NCBI GenBank assembly: GCA_037042915.1 | Contig: CM073202.1 | Span: 2,728,001-2,792,000, forward strand | From: Auricularia sp. M13 | Taxonomy: Eukaryota > Basidiomycota > Agaricomycetes > Auriculariales > Auriculariaceae | DNA length: 64,000 nt | Reading direction: 5' to 3' | Shown: one piece after another, positions 54,722 to 64,000 of the stretch | Layout: every line of letters starts with the position of its first letter | How positions within the stretch are numbered: the first letter of the stretch is position 1 | Program-made: the position numbers and the translations under genes | Notes under the pieces: model-generated | Seen by the model: only the letters and a program-made list of their open reading frames with translations | What the model was told of the DNA's origin: nothing | The model's database searches: none

Positions 54722-56969
54722 CTACTGCTTCTCGTTGGCGAACGGCGCGGCAGCAGCGCCGGTCGGAGCCTTCGTGGGAGATGTCGCCTTGACGATCTCC
54801 TCGACGTCCTCGCCCTGGACGGAGCGGTCGAAGTGATAGAGCGGCTCGAGGGTGGCGTTCTTGTTGAAGAGCACCCAGCGCTGGATGAAGTACGGGAGCG
54901 CCTTGGTGAGCTGGTACGACACATGCTTGCTGGTGGGGACGGCGAAGATGTAGTCGAGCTCCTCGAGGGTGCGCTGCTTGGTCTCCGGGACGAAGAAGAA
55001 GATCAAGACAAACGCGATCATGTTCAGGCCACTGTACAGGTTTTAGCCTGAGAATACACGACGGGCAACAGAAAACGTACGCGTAGAAGCCGAAGGCGCC
55101 GACGGAGCCCATGGTGGCTAACATGAAGGGGAACGTGATCGACAGGATGGCGGCCCAGAACAGGCAGGTCGCGACGGCCCAGGACATTCCGACCTCACGA
55201 TGCGAGAGCGGGAAGACTTCGGCCGAGTACGTGAAGGGCACGGGACCCTCGCCGGGCGAGTAGAATGCGCAGAACACGAACACGAAGAACGCGATCATGC
55301 CCAAGTGAGCCTTGCTGTCCTCGGGGATGTAGAAACAGAACGCGGCAGCGAGCAGCGTCCAGGCCATGTTCGGGAACGTGAACAGGAGCAACGTACGCTG
55401 AAGGTTGTCTCGGCGTCAATGTTAGAAGTGGCAAGCAAATGTCACGTACGCGTCCGAAGGTGTCGATTGTGAAGAATGCGGGCCAGGCAAACGTGAAGTT
55501 CACGAGACCGAAGCCGAACGATGCAACGAGCGCGGTGAACTTGGTAGCACCAGCCTCCTCGAAGATAGTCGACGAGTAGAACGCGATGATGTTGACTATG
55601 GATGTTCAGTACGAGGTCGCTGCGGCAAACAAGGGAAATACGCACTGCCGCACATCTGCTGGGCAAGCATGACAACTGTCGAGGCAAGTGTGGCACGGCG
55701 AACACGCGGGATAGTGAACAGCTCAACGAAGCGCTGGAGATAGTTCGACTTGTGGATGTACTGGCGCTCAACCTCGAGCTGAGCGTGGATATAGTACAGG
55801 TCACGGGCTGCCTGGACGCGGGTGTGACGGAGACGGATGAGCGAGTTCCACGCCTGGCGGTAGCGCTTGTTCTTGATGAGCCAACGGGGCGACTCAGGGC
55901 AGAAGTAGATGCCAATTAGCAGCGGAATAGCGGGGATGAAGGCAGAGCCGAGCTGGAGACGCCATGCAATGTCACCGAGGTTCCAGACGATGAGGTTCGC
56001 GGCAGTGCCAAGTAGGATACCAAACGCCGTCCACATCTGCCAGCTCATGACCAGCGCGCCACGGATGTTCGCGGGCGAGTTCTCAGCGGCAAAGATGGGC
56101 ACCGTCGAACCCTTGGCACCCATGCCAATCCCGAGCAGCAGACGGCAGATGAAGAGCTGCTCCCATGTCTGGGTAAACGCGGAGCCGAGCACGGGAAGGA
56201 GGCAGAAAATGGCTGCGAAGAAAATAGTTCCACGACGACCCAGGAAGCGGTTGAGCGGATCCGAGATCCAGCATCCACTGTGGAGCGATGTTGAGGTGAG
56301 GCAACGGGAGCGAGCGCGGGACCGGAGAAACTCACAGGAAAGCAGAAGCGAGGTACGGGCCAGCATTGACAACACCCACAATCCAGCGGTCGCGTTCGAA
56401 GTTGGGGTCACCCTTCGGGGCCGCAATGCCGAATGCAGTCGGGAATGAGAGGTTAGCGCCGTTAGTACCGGTCTGGTCCCAACCCCTATTCACAAGGTTA
56501 ACAACGGACGCGGATCCGAGAGGGTGCGGGACAACTGCGTACTGGACAGCGGCACCAATCGAGCAGATAATGATCGTCAGGTAAAGGTCGCGCGGCTGAT
56601 GCCACCTATGGGTGACCTCGCGCTCAATGGCCTCGCGGTCAGACGCCTCGAGCTCGGGGATGCTGTCGAGATCGTGCGGAGACTGGGCTACGAGCGCGCC
56701 GGTCTGGAGATGAGGGAGGATATCCTCCAGTTCATTCTCCTTCGCAAACTCCGTCACGTCGCGCGAGAGCACGTCACGCGACAGCCCCGCCAATGGGTTC
56801 TTGATCCTAGGAGGAACGTGTCAACAGCGCCGGACACTATGGGAACCAAGCAGACTCACAGGGCCTCGATGTTCGCAGCAAGGTCGACGGTGTCCGGCTG
56901 AGCCTTCTCAATGTGAGCATCATTCTTGATGTCGCCTTTCGAGCTGGCGGTGTCCGACTTGTCTGCCAT
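54722..56969 (-). CDS. MFS sugar transporter
   Basis: A multi-exon transporter of about 550 residues, with the ATG at 56969. A polar N-terminus is followed by 12 hydrophobic helices. Sugar-transporter signatures are present: [19 protein letters not shown], then [13 protein letters not shown] (GRR after the second helix), [42 protein letters not shown] and [15 protein letters not shown]. The C-terminus is cytosolic. Such proteins import hexoses or related polyols across the plasma membrane by proton symport; the substrate cannot be told from sequence. The GR(R/K) and PESPR motifs are complete. A TATA box lies about 75 nt upstream. Confidence 0.9.
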
Positions 56970-57041
56970 GGCGGGAGTCTGCTGGATGGTCTGCAGCAAG
57001 GGAAGAGAGGGGGCCCCGCATGGACATATCAATGTGCGCTC

Positions 57042-57049
57042 AATTTATA
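57042..57049 (-). promoter_or_regulatory. TATA box of the sugar transporter
   Basis: TATAAATT on the minus strand, about 75 nt upstream of the ATG at 56969. Confidence 0.6.
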
Positions 57050-59196
57050 CCGGTGGCCCATGCAACGCTTCTCAGATGCCGATTTCACACCAGGTTGCTT
57101 GGCGCTAATCTGCTGCTACACCTTCAAAGTGGCGCGTTTGCATCCTCGCATGCTATATCCACGGAGACACACGCTTGCTATGCCCGAGTGCCTTCTCGAC
57201 TGCTTCCTCGACACCGCTGCCAGCGGCAGCGCCGCGTTCGCGAACGGTCGCGGGTGCCTGCCCCATGGGGCTCGGGTGTGGAGCCGGCGTTGATGCACGT
57301 TGATGGATCCGCAGGATGATCATTCATCAGAAACCGTCCATGTCTCTGGCCAGCTCTGCCGTGTCGTCAATGATCCCAATATGGCCCTCAGGGGTGCGAA
57401 TGGGAGACATACCGCCCTCCACAAAATTCGACGAATGACCTCAAGTGGGGTGGGTAGGTAGACTGGCTAGCCCAGTAGGTCTTGGCCACCAGTCGTCATA
57501 TTCTGTTTACAGGTCGCATGATCCCTCCAGGATGGGCGCATGACAACTGGAACCGCCGCCATCAAGATCCTGATCAGGCCTGATTGCTCGTGATTATGAT
57601 ACCGTAGCTTGCATACAACCAACCCGGAACAGTTTGCAACTGTTGCATGCGCAATTCCTCGCGTGCGTTGCAGACCTCGGTCTAGTATAATCGATAGACC
57701 TTCGCGGCATCGCTCAGAGGAGGTGCACGCGACCTACTCTGTTGGTTCAGCCCCGGAAAACCCCTGACTAATCTTGCATACCCGACGCGCCGCCTTCCGG
57801 GAGACTTCTTGCAGTTGCATACTTACCCCGCTTCGACTAGCTACTTATATTTTGCATGAGGTTTCGCGGCTTCCTCCTCTGGCGGACATCCAAAGCGTAA
57901 CAACGGCCGCGATTCATTGATCGCAGCAAAGCCGGAGCTGATCTAACTAATTTGCTTACGTATACCGCCCGGAGTTCCAGGGTGTTCTTGTTCCCTAATT
58001 TAGAGTCGTACTGTCGATTCGGACATCTAGAACGGTCGCGTACTGGCGGACCCTCGTTGTTCTATGCGCATGCGAGAGACCTGCTGAGACGCTCTCTCCC
58101 TCCCCACAGTGAATGGGCGTCTGTCTCAGGCTGATATTTATTGGCAAAGTTTGTTCGCGACCCGCAACGAGTGTTATGTATTTTTGACCGCAGTCTCGGG
58201 CTTTTGAACATGCATAACCTCTTCCACACTTGCGTGGCACGCCTTGCGGCTTTGAATCATTGCCAGACAAGTCGTCGGTCATTGCAATGAAACAACGGGG
58301 AGGAAAGCGACCGATGGACGCATGCGGGAAACGGCCCACATCACACGTTTGAGAAAGGTTGCTCTGTGCTGCTGAGAATTCCATTGACGAGCTGAATTCG
58401 GGGATACCTTATTGCTGGCCTTTATAGGGCGAGCGGAGAAACTCGATCGCCAAGCAGAATCGTAGGGTATAGAGCGCTGCGCGGACCACTGGCATGGATT
58501 GTCGCCGTCTATGATCGGCGCTGATGTGAGGGAGCTCGCTGCCGTACTCAACAATGCTGCCAACATAGAGAAATGCAGAATGTATGCCATCCAACAGCCT
58601 GGGAGGGTCTAGATATCGGAGAAGCGCCTCTGAGTCGCCCATTTGATGGGTTATTCTGAGGCATCGCCCAATCGCAAGACCCCTTCACAATGTCCACTGG
58701 CCAAGCCATCTGCCTATGTATCCTCATGTGCCTCTCGCGCTTGTACGGGCTGTCCGGAGTGCCACAGAGTAGGTTGCGCGGTGGAGTATCTCCTAGTGGA
58801 CTTAGAGAGCATCTTTTTGCCACGTGGGTGCAGTTGTGTACATTACTTAGCCATCATGAGCCAACGCCGTCACTAAGTACCCAACTGCCTGAAAAGTGTT
58901 GATCAGCAGTGAAGATGTAGCGATCATTATCTGGTATTCAGGATACATCCTTTTGATGTGGAATTGAGTGAGGGGGGGGGGGGGAAGATGAATCCTAGGC
59001 CGCCCACGTTTACCGGGTGCAATGAAAGGCCCGACAGCTCCCCTGCGGGCACAGGGTGGCATGCGGAGCATGCAGCAGGCCGGCCACCAGTTTTACCCGC
59101 TAACGCTGTCTGGTCTCAGCCTTGTCATGCTCCGGCAGGCGAGGGGATTCGCCTGTTGGCTGCGCTCATAGTGAGAGGCGCTCGCAGAGCTGCAGG

Positions 59197-59202
59197 TATA
59201 AA
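59197..59202 (+). promoter_or_regulatory. TATA box of the HsbA-like gene
   Basis: TATAAA about 81 nt upstream of the ATG at 59283, in a G+C-rich context. Confidence 0.6.
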
Positions 59203-59282
59203 GCATGAGACCTTCCGTCTGAATTCAGTAGGACCGCATTCCCAGCGTGTACTACCCCCTCTGCCTCGTCACACCTAACAGC

Positions 59283-60044
59283 ATGGTCGCCATTTCGCTC
59301 CTTTACGTCTCGTTCGCCTCGCTCGTTGCCAGCGTCCTCGCCTCTCCGGCACTCGTTCCGCGCTCAATCCCGGCCATCCAGAGTGACCTCGCGCAGGTAA
59401 GCTCGCAGATCCATCGCATCTTTCTTTCTCAGGGTCCTCAACGCCTATCCAGATTAGCAACAAAACAACGCAGATCTCCAGCGCGTCCATCTTCGCCGCG
59501 GCGAATCCAGGCACGCAGGTCTTCGCACTCGCCGTCTCGAACGCAGTTACCGCGTTGGGAACGGCTACTCAGCAGGGCGTTAACGATGTCAACGTGTGTT
59601 CTCTCTGATCCGCGCCCGCGGGATTCATACTGACGATCGATATGAAAGGCTACACCGGGCACGTTTACCGATGCCCAGTGCACGCAGTTGCTCAACGCGA
59701 TCGTCCCTCTTATCCCGAACACCATGAGCAACTCGTTCCCCCAGCTTGTCAATGCGAAGGGGGCTCTCTCCCAGTGGGGATTCACCTTCAAAGTCTTTCA
59801 AAGCCTTACCAGCGTAAAGACGCTCACGCACGTGAGAACATCCCGGTTTCCTGCGGATCGAAGCATTGCTGAGCGTAGCGTAGACTTTCATCGGTGGCAT
59901 CGGCGCGAAGTGTTCGGTAGGTTTCAGCATCACATGCTACCGTGTCATTGTATTGACATCCAACAGCCAGCCCTTCAGGCTCAAGCTGCGACGATCCAGT
60001 CGCAAACGGATAGTATCATCCAGAGCACCATCAATGCCTTTTAG
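59283..60044 (+). CDS. Secreted HsbA-like protein
   Basis: Five exons (59283-59396, 59453-59593, 59649-59831, 59884-59916, 59967-60044) give 182 codons plus stop; one exon is 33 nt. A signal peptide (residues 1 to about 20, ending ASP) is followed by a helical domain with regular Gln/Ser/Thr spacing (IQSDLAQISNKTTQI, ALAVSNAVTALGTATQQG, QLLNAIVPLIPNTMSNSFP, and a final AATIQSQTDSIIQSTI). This is the pattern of the hydrophobic surface-binding protein A / cell-wall galactomannoprotein family. These small secreted proteins coat hydrophobic surfaces and recruit enzymes. Assignment is by helix pattern; the length fits. A TATA box precedes it. Confidence 0.75.
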
Positions 60045-60357
60045 GTTATACTTGGGTTAATGGTTGTTTCGCTGCAATAAATCGATCGTCTTGAAGACTT
60101 GAATCCAAGCCAGACCAGGAGCAAATCAGAGATCAAGAGCAGTGCATTAAGGGAATCAGCAGTATGCAAGTAATGTCATCACAGGTCGTTACAGAAAGCA
60201 CATCGTGAATATGAGAAGCCCAGGCAAGACAGCAACGCGACCGAGAGTTCAGTTCAGTAATAAGAGAGCAAGACCACCGAGCAATAATTAGATGATAGAG
60301 CCGAGTCCACGGGCGAGGCCTACGGCCAATGTCCACAAGGGCAACGGCGAGCACGTG
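60045..60357. other. Intergenic, tail to tail
   Basis: 313 bp, A+T-richer, between two stops. No ORF with support. Confidence 0.5.
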
Positions 60358-63300
60358 TTAACGACCGTCCTGATACTTCTGGATGAGCTCCTTCAGCCGC
60401 GCCTTTCCGAACTGCAACTCGGGCTTCGGCGCAGCACTAGGACCGCTGTCCTGCTTGTCCTGCTGTTGCAGATTCCGCAGCGCAGCAGCAGCGCTGGGCT
60501 TCTTGAGCTCCGGCAGTTCCGAGACAGTAGGAGCCATGCGAGGTGAGGTCGGCAGGCGCGCAGCAGCAGCCGAGGTCATTGGGCGCGCCAGGGACGCCGT
60601 GCTAGAGAGCGTCGGCTTCGCAACAGAGGCCGAGATAATCGCAGGGACAGAAGTCGACTTGATCATCCGCGCAGGCGCATTGGACACAGGCGATGGCTTG
60701 ACAGAGCGGGGCGCAGCGGTCGAAGGTTTAGAGAATTGCGGAGACGTCGGAAGTTTGTCAGAACTCAGCGACGCTGGCTTCGGCGCGATGGGTGGCGGCG
60801 CAGGCTTGGGAGCGATTGGAGGTGGTACCGAACGAGGAGTGGGACTGGGGGCAAGCCTCGGACTGGTTGGTCCCGAGGAAAAGGCAGGCGTGGTCGTACT
60901 ACGGGGCAGACCCAGCGCAGGTGTCGGCACCTTCGGCTTAGAGGTTGCAATATCGTTCTTCGGCACGGGTCCAGGAGTCGGCGCATCCGTCTTTGCAGGC
61001 GGAAAGTCAAACCTGTTGGGCTTGAGAGCAGGACTGGTCGGTGACTTGAGCGGTGGCGATTTGAGCGGCGGCGACTTGGGCTCGTTCGCGTTGGCAGCGT
61101 TGGCGAAGATAGCAGCCACAGCAGTCACCTTCCCGCCGCGCCCACCACGGGCGGAACGGACATCGTATACCTTGGGCTGAGGCAGTTCCAGCGCAGTCTT
61201 CTCTGCCCGTGCAGCAAAAGGCGATACAGCTGGCGCCGACTCCAAAGCCTTGAACGGATTCCGCACTTCAGGCTTCGGAGCAGGAGACGTTTGAGGAACG
61301 TTGGGCTGGGAACGCGAGTGGACCATGGAGGAAGGCCGTGGCTTGGGGACAGGAGTCTGTGCTGCAGCAGGCCCTGCATCCTTTGCCACATCAACGGCGG
61401 GCTCCGCTCGGGTAGGAGGCGGCAGCGAGATGCGTCTCGTACGATTAACGTCTTCAGAAGACTTAACAGGCGTTAACTGCTCCTCAACCTTTGCAGTGGC
61501 GGCGGGCCGTTCGGGAGTGACTGGAGGTGGCAGCGAGGCTCTCCTCGTCCGGTGCGCATCATCGTTCGCCTTCGGGCTTGCATCGGCGACGCCCAGATTG
61601 CGGAACTCCTTGACCTCATGCTGCGGCGACGGCGGCGGAGGCTGCGAGATGCGTCGTGTGCGATCGACCTCAGCACTAGCCCTGCGATGGGCGCGCACGG
61701 TCTCCTGCTCCTCAATAACCGGTTCGGGCACAGGCTCAGGACTGACAGCCCCAAGCCAGTTCGCGATGCGGCCCTTGGCAGCGCGACGCAGGCGCGCGGC
61801 CTCCTCCTCACGCTTGCGTTCCTCCTCCTTCCGCGCCGGGTCCTCCTGCTCGCGTATCTTGCGCTCCTGCGACGCGGTCATGGGCGGCAGACCCGAGGGC
61901 ACAATCGGCGCGTCCGACCCATGCGGGCGCACGGCCGTCAGCTCCGCCGCCTCGCGGCGCACCTGCTCGCTGGGTCGCTCCGCCTCCTTGTCCTTCTCCT
62001 TCTCGGGCCGCGGCGCGTCGCGCGACAGACGGCGCTTGTCGAGCGCGCGGTCGAGCCCGCCGCTGAGCTTCAGCAGCTCCTCGACGCTAAGCTCGCCCTC
62101 GGGCTCCTCGGCGTGGCTCCCGAGCGCGCGCACGATGCTCTCCGTCTCGGCGACCGCGACGCGCGCCTGCACCTTCGTCGTGCCGACGTCCGCGAGCAGC
62201 CGCTTCTCCAGCGCCTCGAGCCCGCCGTTCGGCCGCACGAAGCCCGAGGAGCGCTTCGGGATCGTCAGCGTCGCGCCGCGCGGCAGGTCGTCCGACACGT
62301 GCGGCTGCGGCTGCGGCGCGCTGAGGCTCCCGCCGACGCCGAAGATGTCTGTTGCGCGCGGGACGCTCGAGGGCGGCGCGACGCGGCTCTTGCCCGAGGG
62401 CACGGGTGGACCGGGCAGCGTCTTGTCTACAGCCTTGGGCGGAGAGTCGAGCTGCGGGAACCCGCCGGGGCCTGCGACCGCCATACCCGTCAGACCAATC
62501 GTGCCTCCCCCGGCCGCCTTGGCCTGCTCCTCCTGCTTGGCCTGCTCCTCCTGCTTGACCTCATCCTCAGCCATGCGCTCTAGCTGGCGCACATCGCTCA
62601 GCTTGACGGTGCCCTGCGTGCCCTGCGAGCTGCCGGGGATGTTCGCATACGACGCCTTCGGGCTGAGCATCGGCCGCGGCGACAGCAGCGGCGGCTCGAT
62701 CTGCGCCTGCGGCGGCGGCATGGCGATCGCCGTCGGCCGGCTCGCGCGCGAGTGCACGAAGCGGCGCGACGTCGGCGACGCGGAGCGGTCGCGCCGGCTC
62801 TGGTGCAGCTTCTGCGCGATGCGGCTCGCGCGCTCGCCCTTGCCCTCCTCCGAGCCCACAGCGGCCGCCGCAACGGGGACGGCGCCGGGCTGCGCGGCGG
62901 ACGACTGCGCGTGCGCGTGGGCGTCCGCGGCGCTCTGCAGGCCCATGACCCACGCAGGCACGTTGCGCTGCGCGCTGGAGGACGCGGGCAGGCCGGACGG
63001 CGCCTGCCGCGGCGGGCTCATCGGCACTGGCAGAGGCCGCCCCGAGCCTGGCGCAGAGGCAGATGCCGGCAGTCCACTGGGCGGCGGCGGATGCGACGGT
63101 GCGACGTTCGCCATGTGCTGTATCGGCAGCGGCATGGGCGGCATGGGATACGACCCGCCCGCGCTGAGCGGGCGCACAGGCGGCGCGGGAGCGGACCAGA
63201 CTTCTGGCGGCGGAGGGTAGTAGTACGGCTGGCCGGACGGCGTCCATTGGGGTTGCGGCGACATGACGGGCTGCGGTGCGAATATTGGCGATACTGGAGG

Positions 63301-63912
63301 AAGAGCGGCGTATGCATGCGTGCCCGGCGATGGGTATCCCGAACCGTACAGTACGGGCGAGGACTGGCCTGAGTGCGGGTCGGCGCCCATGAACGGCGGG
63401 CGAGGTGCCTCCAGCGGTGGAAATACGCCTGGGAAGGGTTCCGCACCAGGAGGAGGCTCTGGTACAGCAGCGGGATGCATGATGTTGATAGGAAGATCCA
63501 GAACGAGATCCTTGCTGTAGACAACGTTAGAAACTCACATACATGGTAAACCATGATGGTGCTAGGCTTACCTTCCAAGCCCAGTGCTCAGCTTGATCTG
63601 GACCAGACAGCGCACCTCAAAGAGCGCGTCGGTGAGCTTTCCTGAGGACAGCTCGCTGATAGCGCCGTCGGCTGGCAACACCTCGCCCTCGACACTCTGA
63701 CGAGGACCTCCGCGCACGCCGCGCGCCCATCGTGGAATGTCGAATACGAGGTTGGCAACGCCTTCACCACCGGGGAGAACAGTGTATTCCGGACCGCGGA
63801 ACGGGACTGTCAGAAGGGTGTCTGATAATTGGAACGGGGCGCCTTTGCCTCCCGGAAGTGACGCTGCCGGGAGATGCAGTTTGCGGATGAGGGAGAGGGT
63901 CAACCCAGAAGC
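60358..63912 (-). CDS. Arrestin-like protein with long disordered tail (5' end beyond window)
   Basis: Two exons are in the window (60358-63514 and 63572-63912); the first bases of the upper exon follow an acceptor, and the rest of the gene lies right of the window. The upper exon and the start of the lower one resemble an arrestin domain (SLIRKLHLPA, GPEYTVLPGGEGVANLVFDIP, ending KDLVLDLPINIMHPA). The remaining 1,030 residues are Pro/Ser/Arg-rich and disordered, with Glu/Gln-Lys runs (KEEERKREEEAARLRR) and three copies of RTRR(I/A)S(Q/L)PPP. RRxS fits a protein kinase A site. Arrestin-related proteins recruit ubiquitin ligases to membrane cargo. Plus-strand ORFs of up to 639 codons here are shadows of this gene. 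Confidence 0.75.
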
Positions 63913-64000
63913 CTGGGATATTGCTTAGTTGGAGTAATTGATGTTGGAGTGTGCGGATTCCCTCGCATCGCTCCCTCTGGCTTTACAGAACAGCAAACAG
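63913..64000. other. Probable intron at the right window edge
   Basis: On the minus strand this stretch leads into an acceptor (ATATCCCAG) before the exon at 63912, so it is the intron of the arrestin-like gene. The preceding exon is outside the window. Confidence 0.6.

Larger units (their letters stand above)
56970..59282. other. 2.3-kb divergent intergenic region
   Basis: It separates the transporter (minus) from the HsbA-like gene (plus). ORFs up to 129 codons occur on both strands, but none has a start, a domain or splicing support. A homopolymer of G (58971-58984) is present. Both ends carry promoter-like TATA boxes. Confidence 0.45.

Noticed and set aside
58971-58984. Long G run as a possible functional element
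   Set aside because: Simple homopolymer; nothing around it supports a specific role, and its length may be a sequencing artefact.
61301-63220. A 639-codon plus-strand ORF
   Set aside because: It is the reverse strand of the Pro/Ser-rich tail of the arrestin-like gene, with a repetitive Ser/Gly composition and no start context.
1-64000. CRISPR arrays, bacterial operons, rRNA genes
   Set aside because: None is present; the spliced genes and fungal families show this is eukaryotic nuclear DNA.

Overview
The window is nuclear DNA of a filamentous basidiomycete, most likely an Agaricomycete. The signs are many introns of about 50-70 nt, TATA boxes 75-100 nt upstream of some genes, a family of F-box/leucine-rich genes, fungus-specific kinase-like genes of an agaricomycete type, a secreted double-psi-beta-barrel protein, a GMC oxidoreductase, an HsbA-like secreted protein and a tandem group of P450 genes resembling O-methylsterigmatocystin oxidoreductase. 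Exon-intron models were built by hand from splice signals and checked by frame. Most give one open frame with a length divisible by three.

Layout. 1-15.3 kb: the 3' part of an F-box gene with a frame break, a predicted pseudokinase (six exons), a decayed secreted-protein gene, a GPI-anchored pepsin-like protease (eight exons), a conserved unknown protein, a C2H2 zinc-finger protein, an intact F-box gene and a small secreted double-psi-beta-barrel protein. 15.3-22.1 kb: a third F-box gene split by a whole-looking Ty1/copia element with two identical 326-bp LTRs and a 5-bp target duplication. 22.1-22.8 kb: two 260-bp inverted arms, each carrying a tRNA-Ala(CGC) gene and the end of a DEAD-box helicase gene. 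22.8-33 kb: MSS116-type mitochondrial helicase, a frame-broken GMC oxidoreductase, JAC1/HscB co-chaperone, a kinase-like protein, a single-pass membrane protein and a TspO/MBR protein. 33.4-54.3 kb: five P450 genes (A-E). A and B on the minus strand mirror D and C on the plus strand, so this is an old inverted duplication of a two-gene block. Between the arms lie a BRO1-domain gene (PalA/Rim20 or Bro1 type), a broken copy of its 3' half and a small gene with a possible Mug135-like C-terminus. 54.7-64 kb: an MFS sugar transporter, an HsbA-like secreted protein and a long arrestin-like protein that runs off the right edge.

How the genes may work together. The P450s with TspO and the GMC oxidoreductase suggest oxidative metabolism of secondary compounds, but co-regulation is not shown by the sequence. 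The helicase and JAC1 are mitochondrial housekeeping genes (RNA splicing and Fe-S assembly). BRO1 and the arrestin-like protein belong to families that act in endosomal sorting and pH signalling. The most unusual features are the mirror-image P450 block, a 14-nt microexon kept in all five P450 genes that encodes an I-helix signature with His in place of the usual acid, and the inverted tRNA/helicase-tail duplication.
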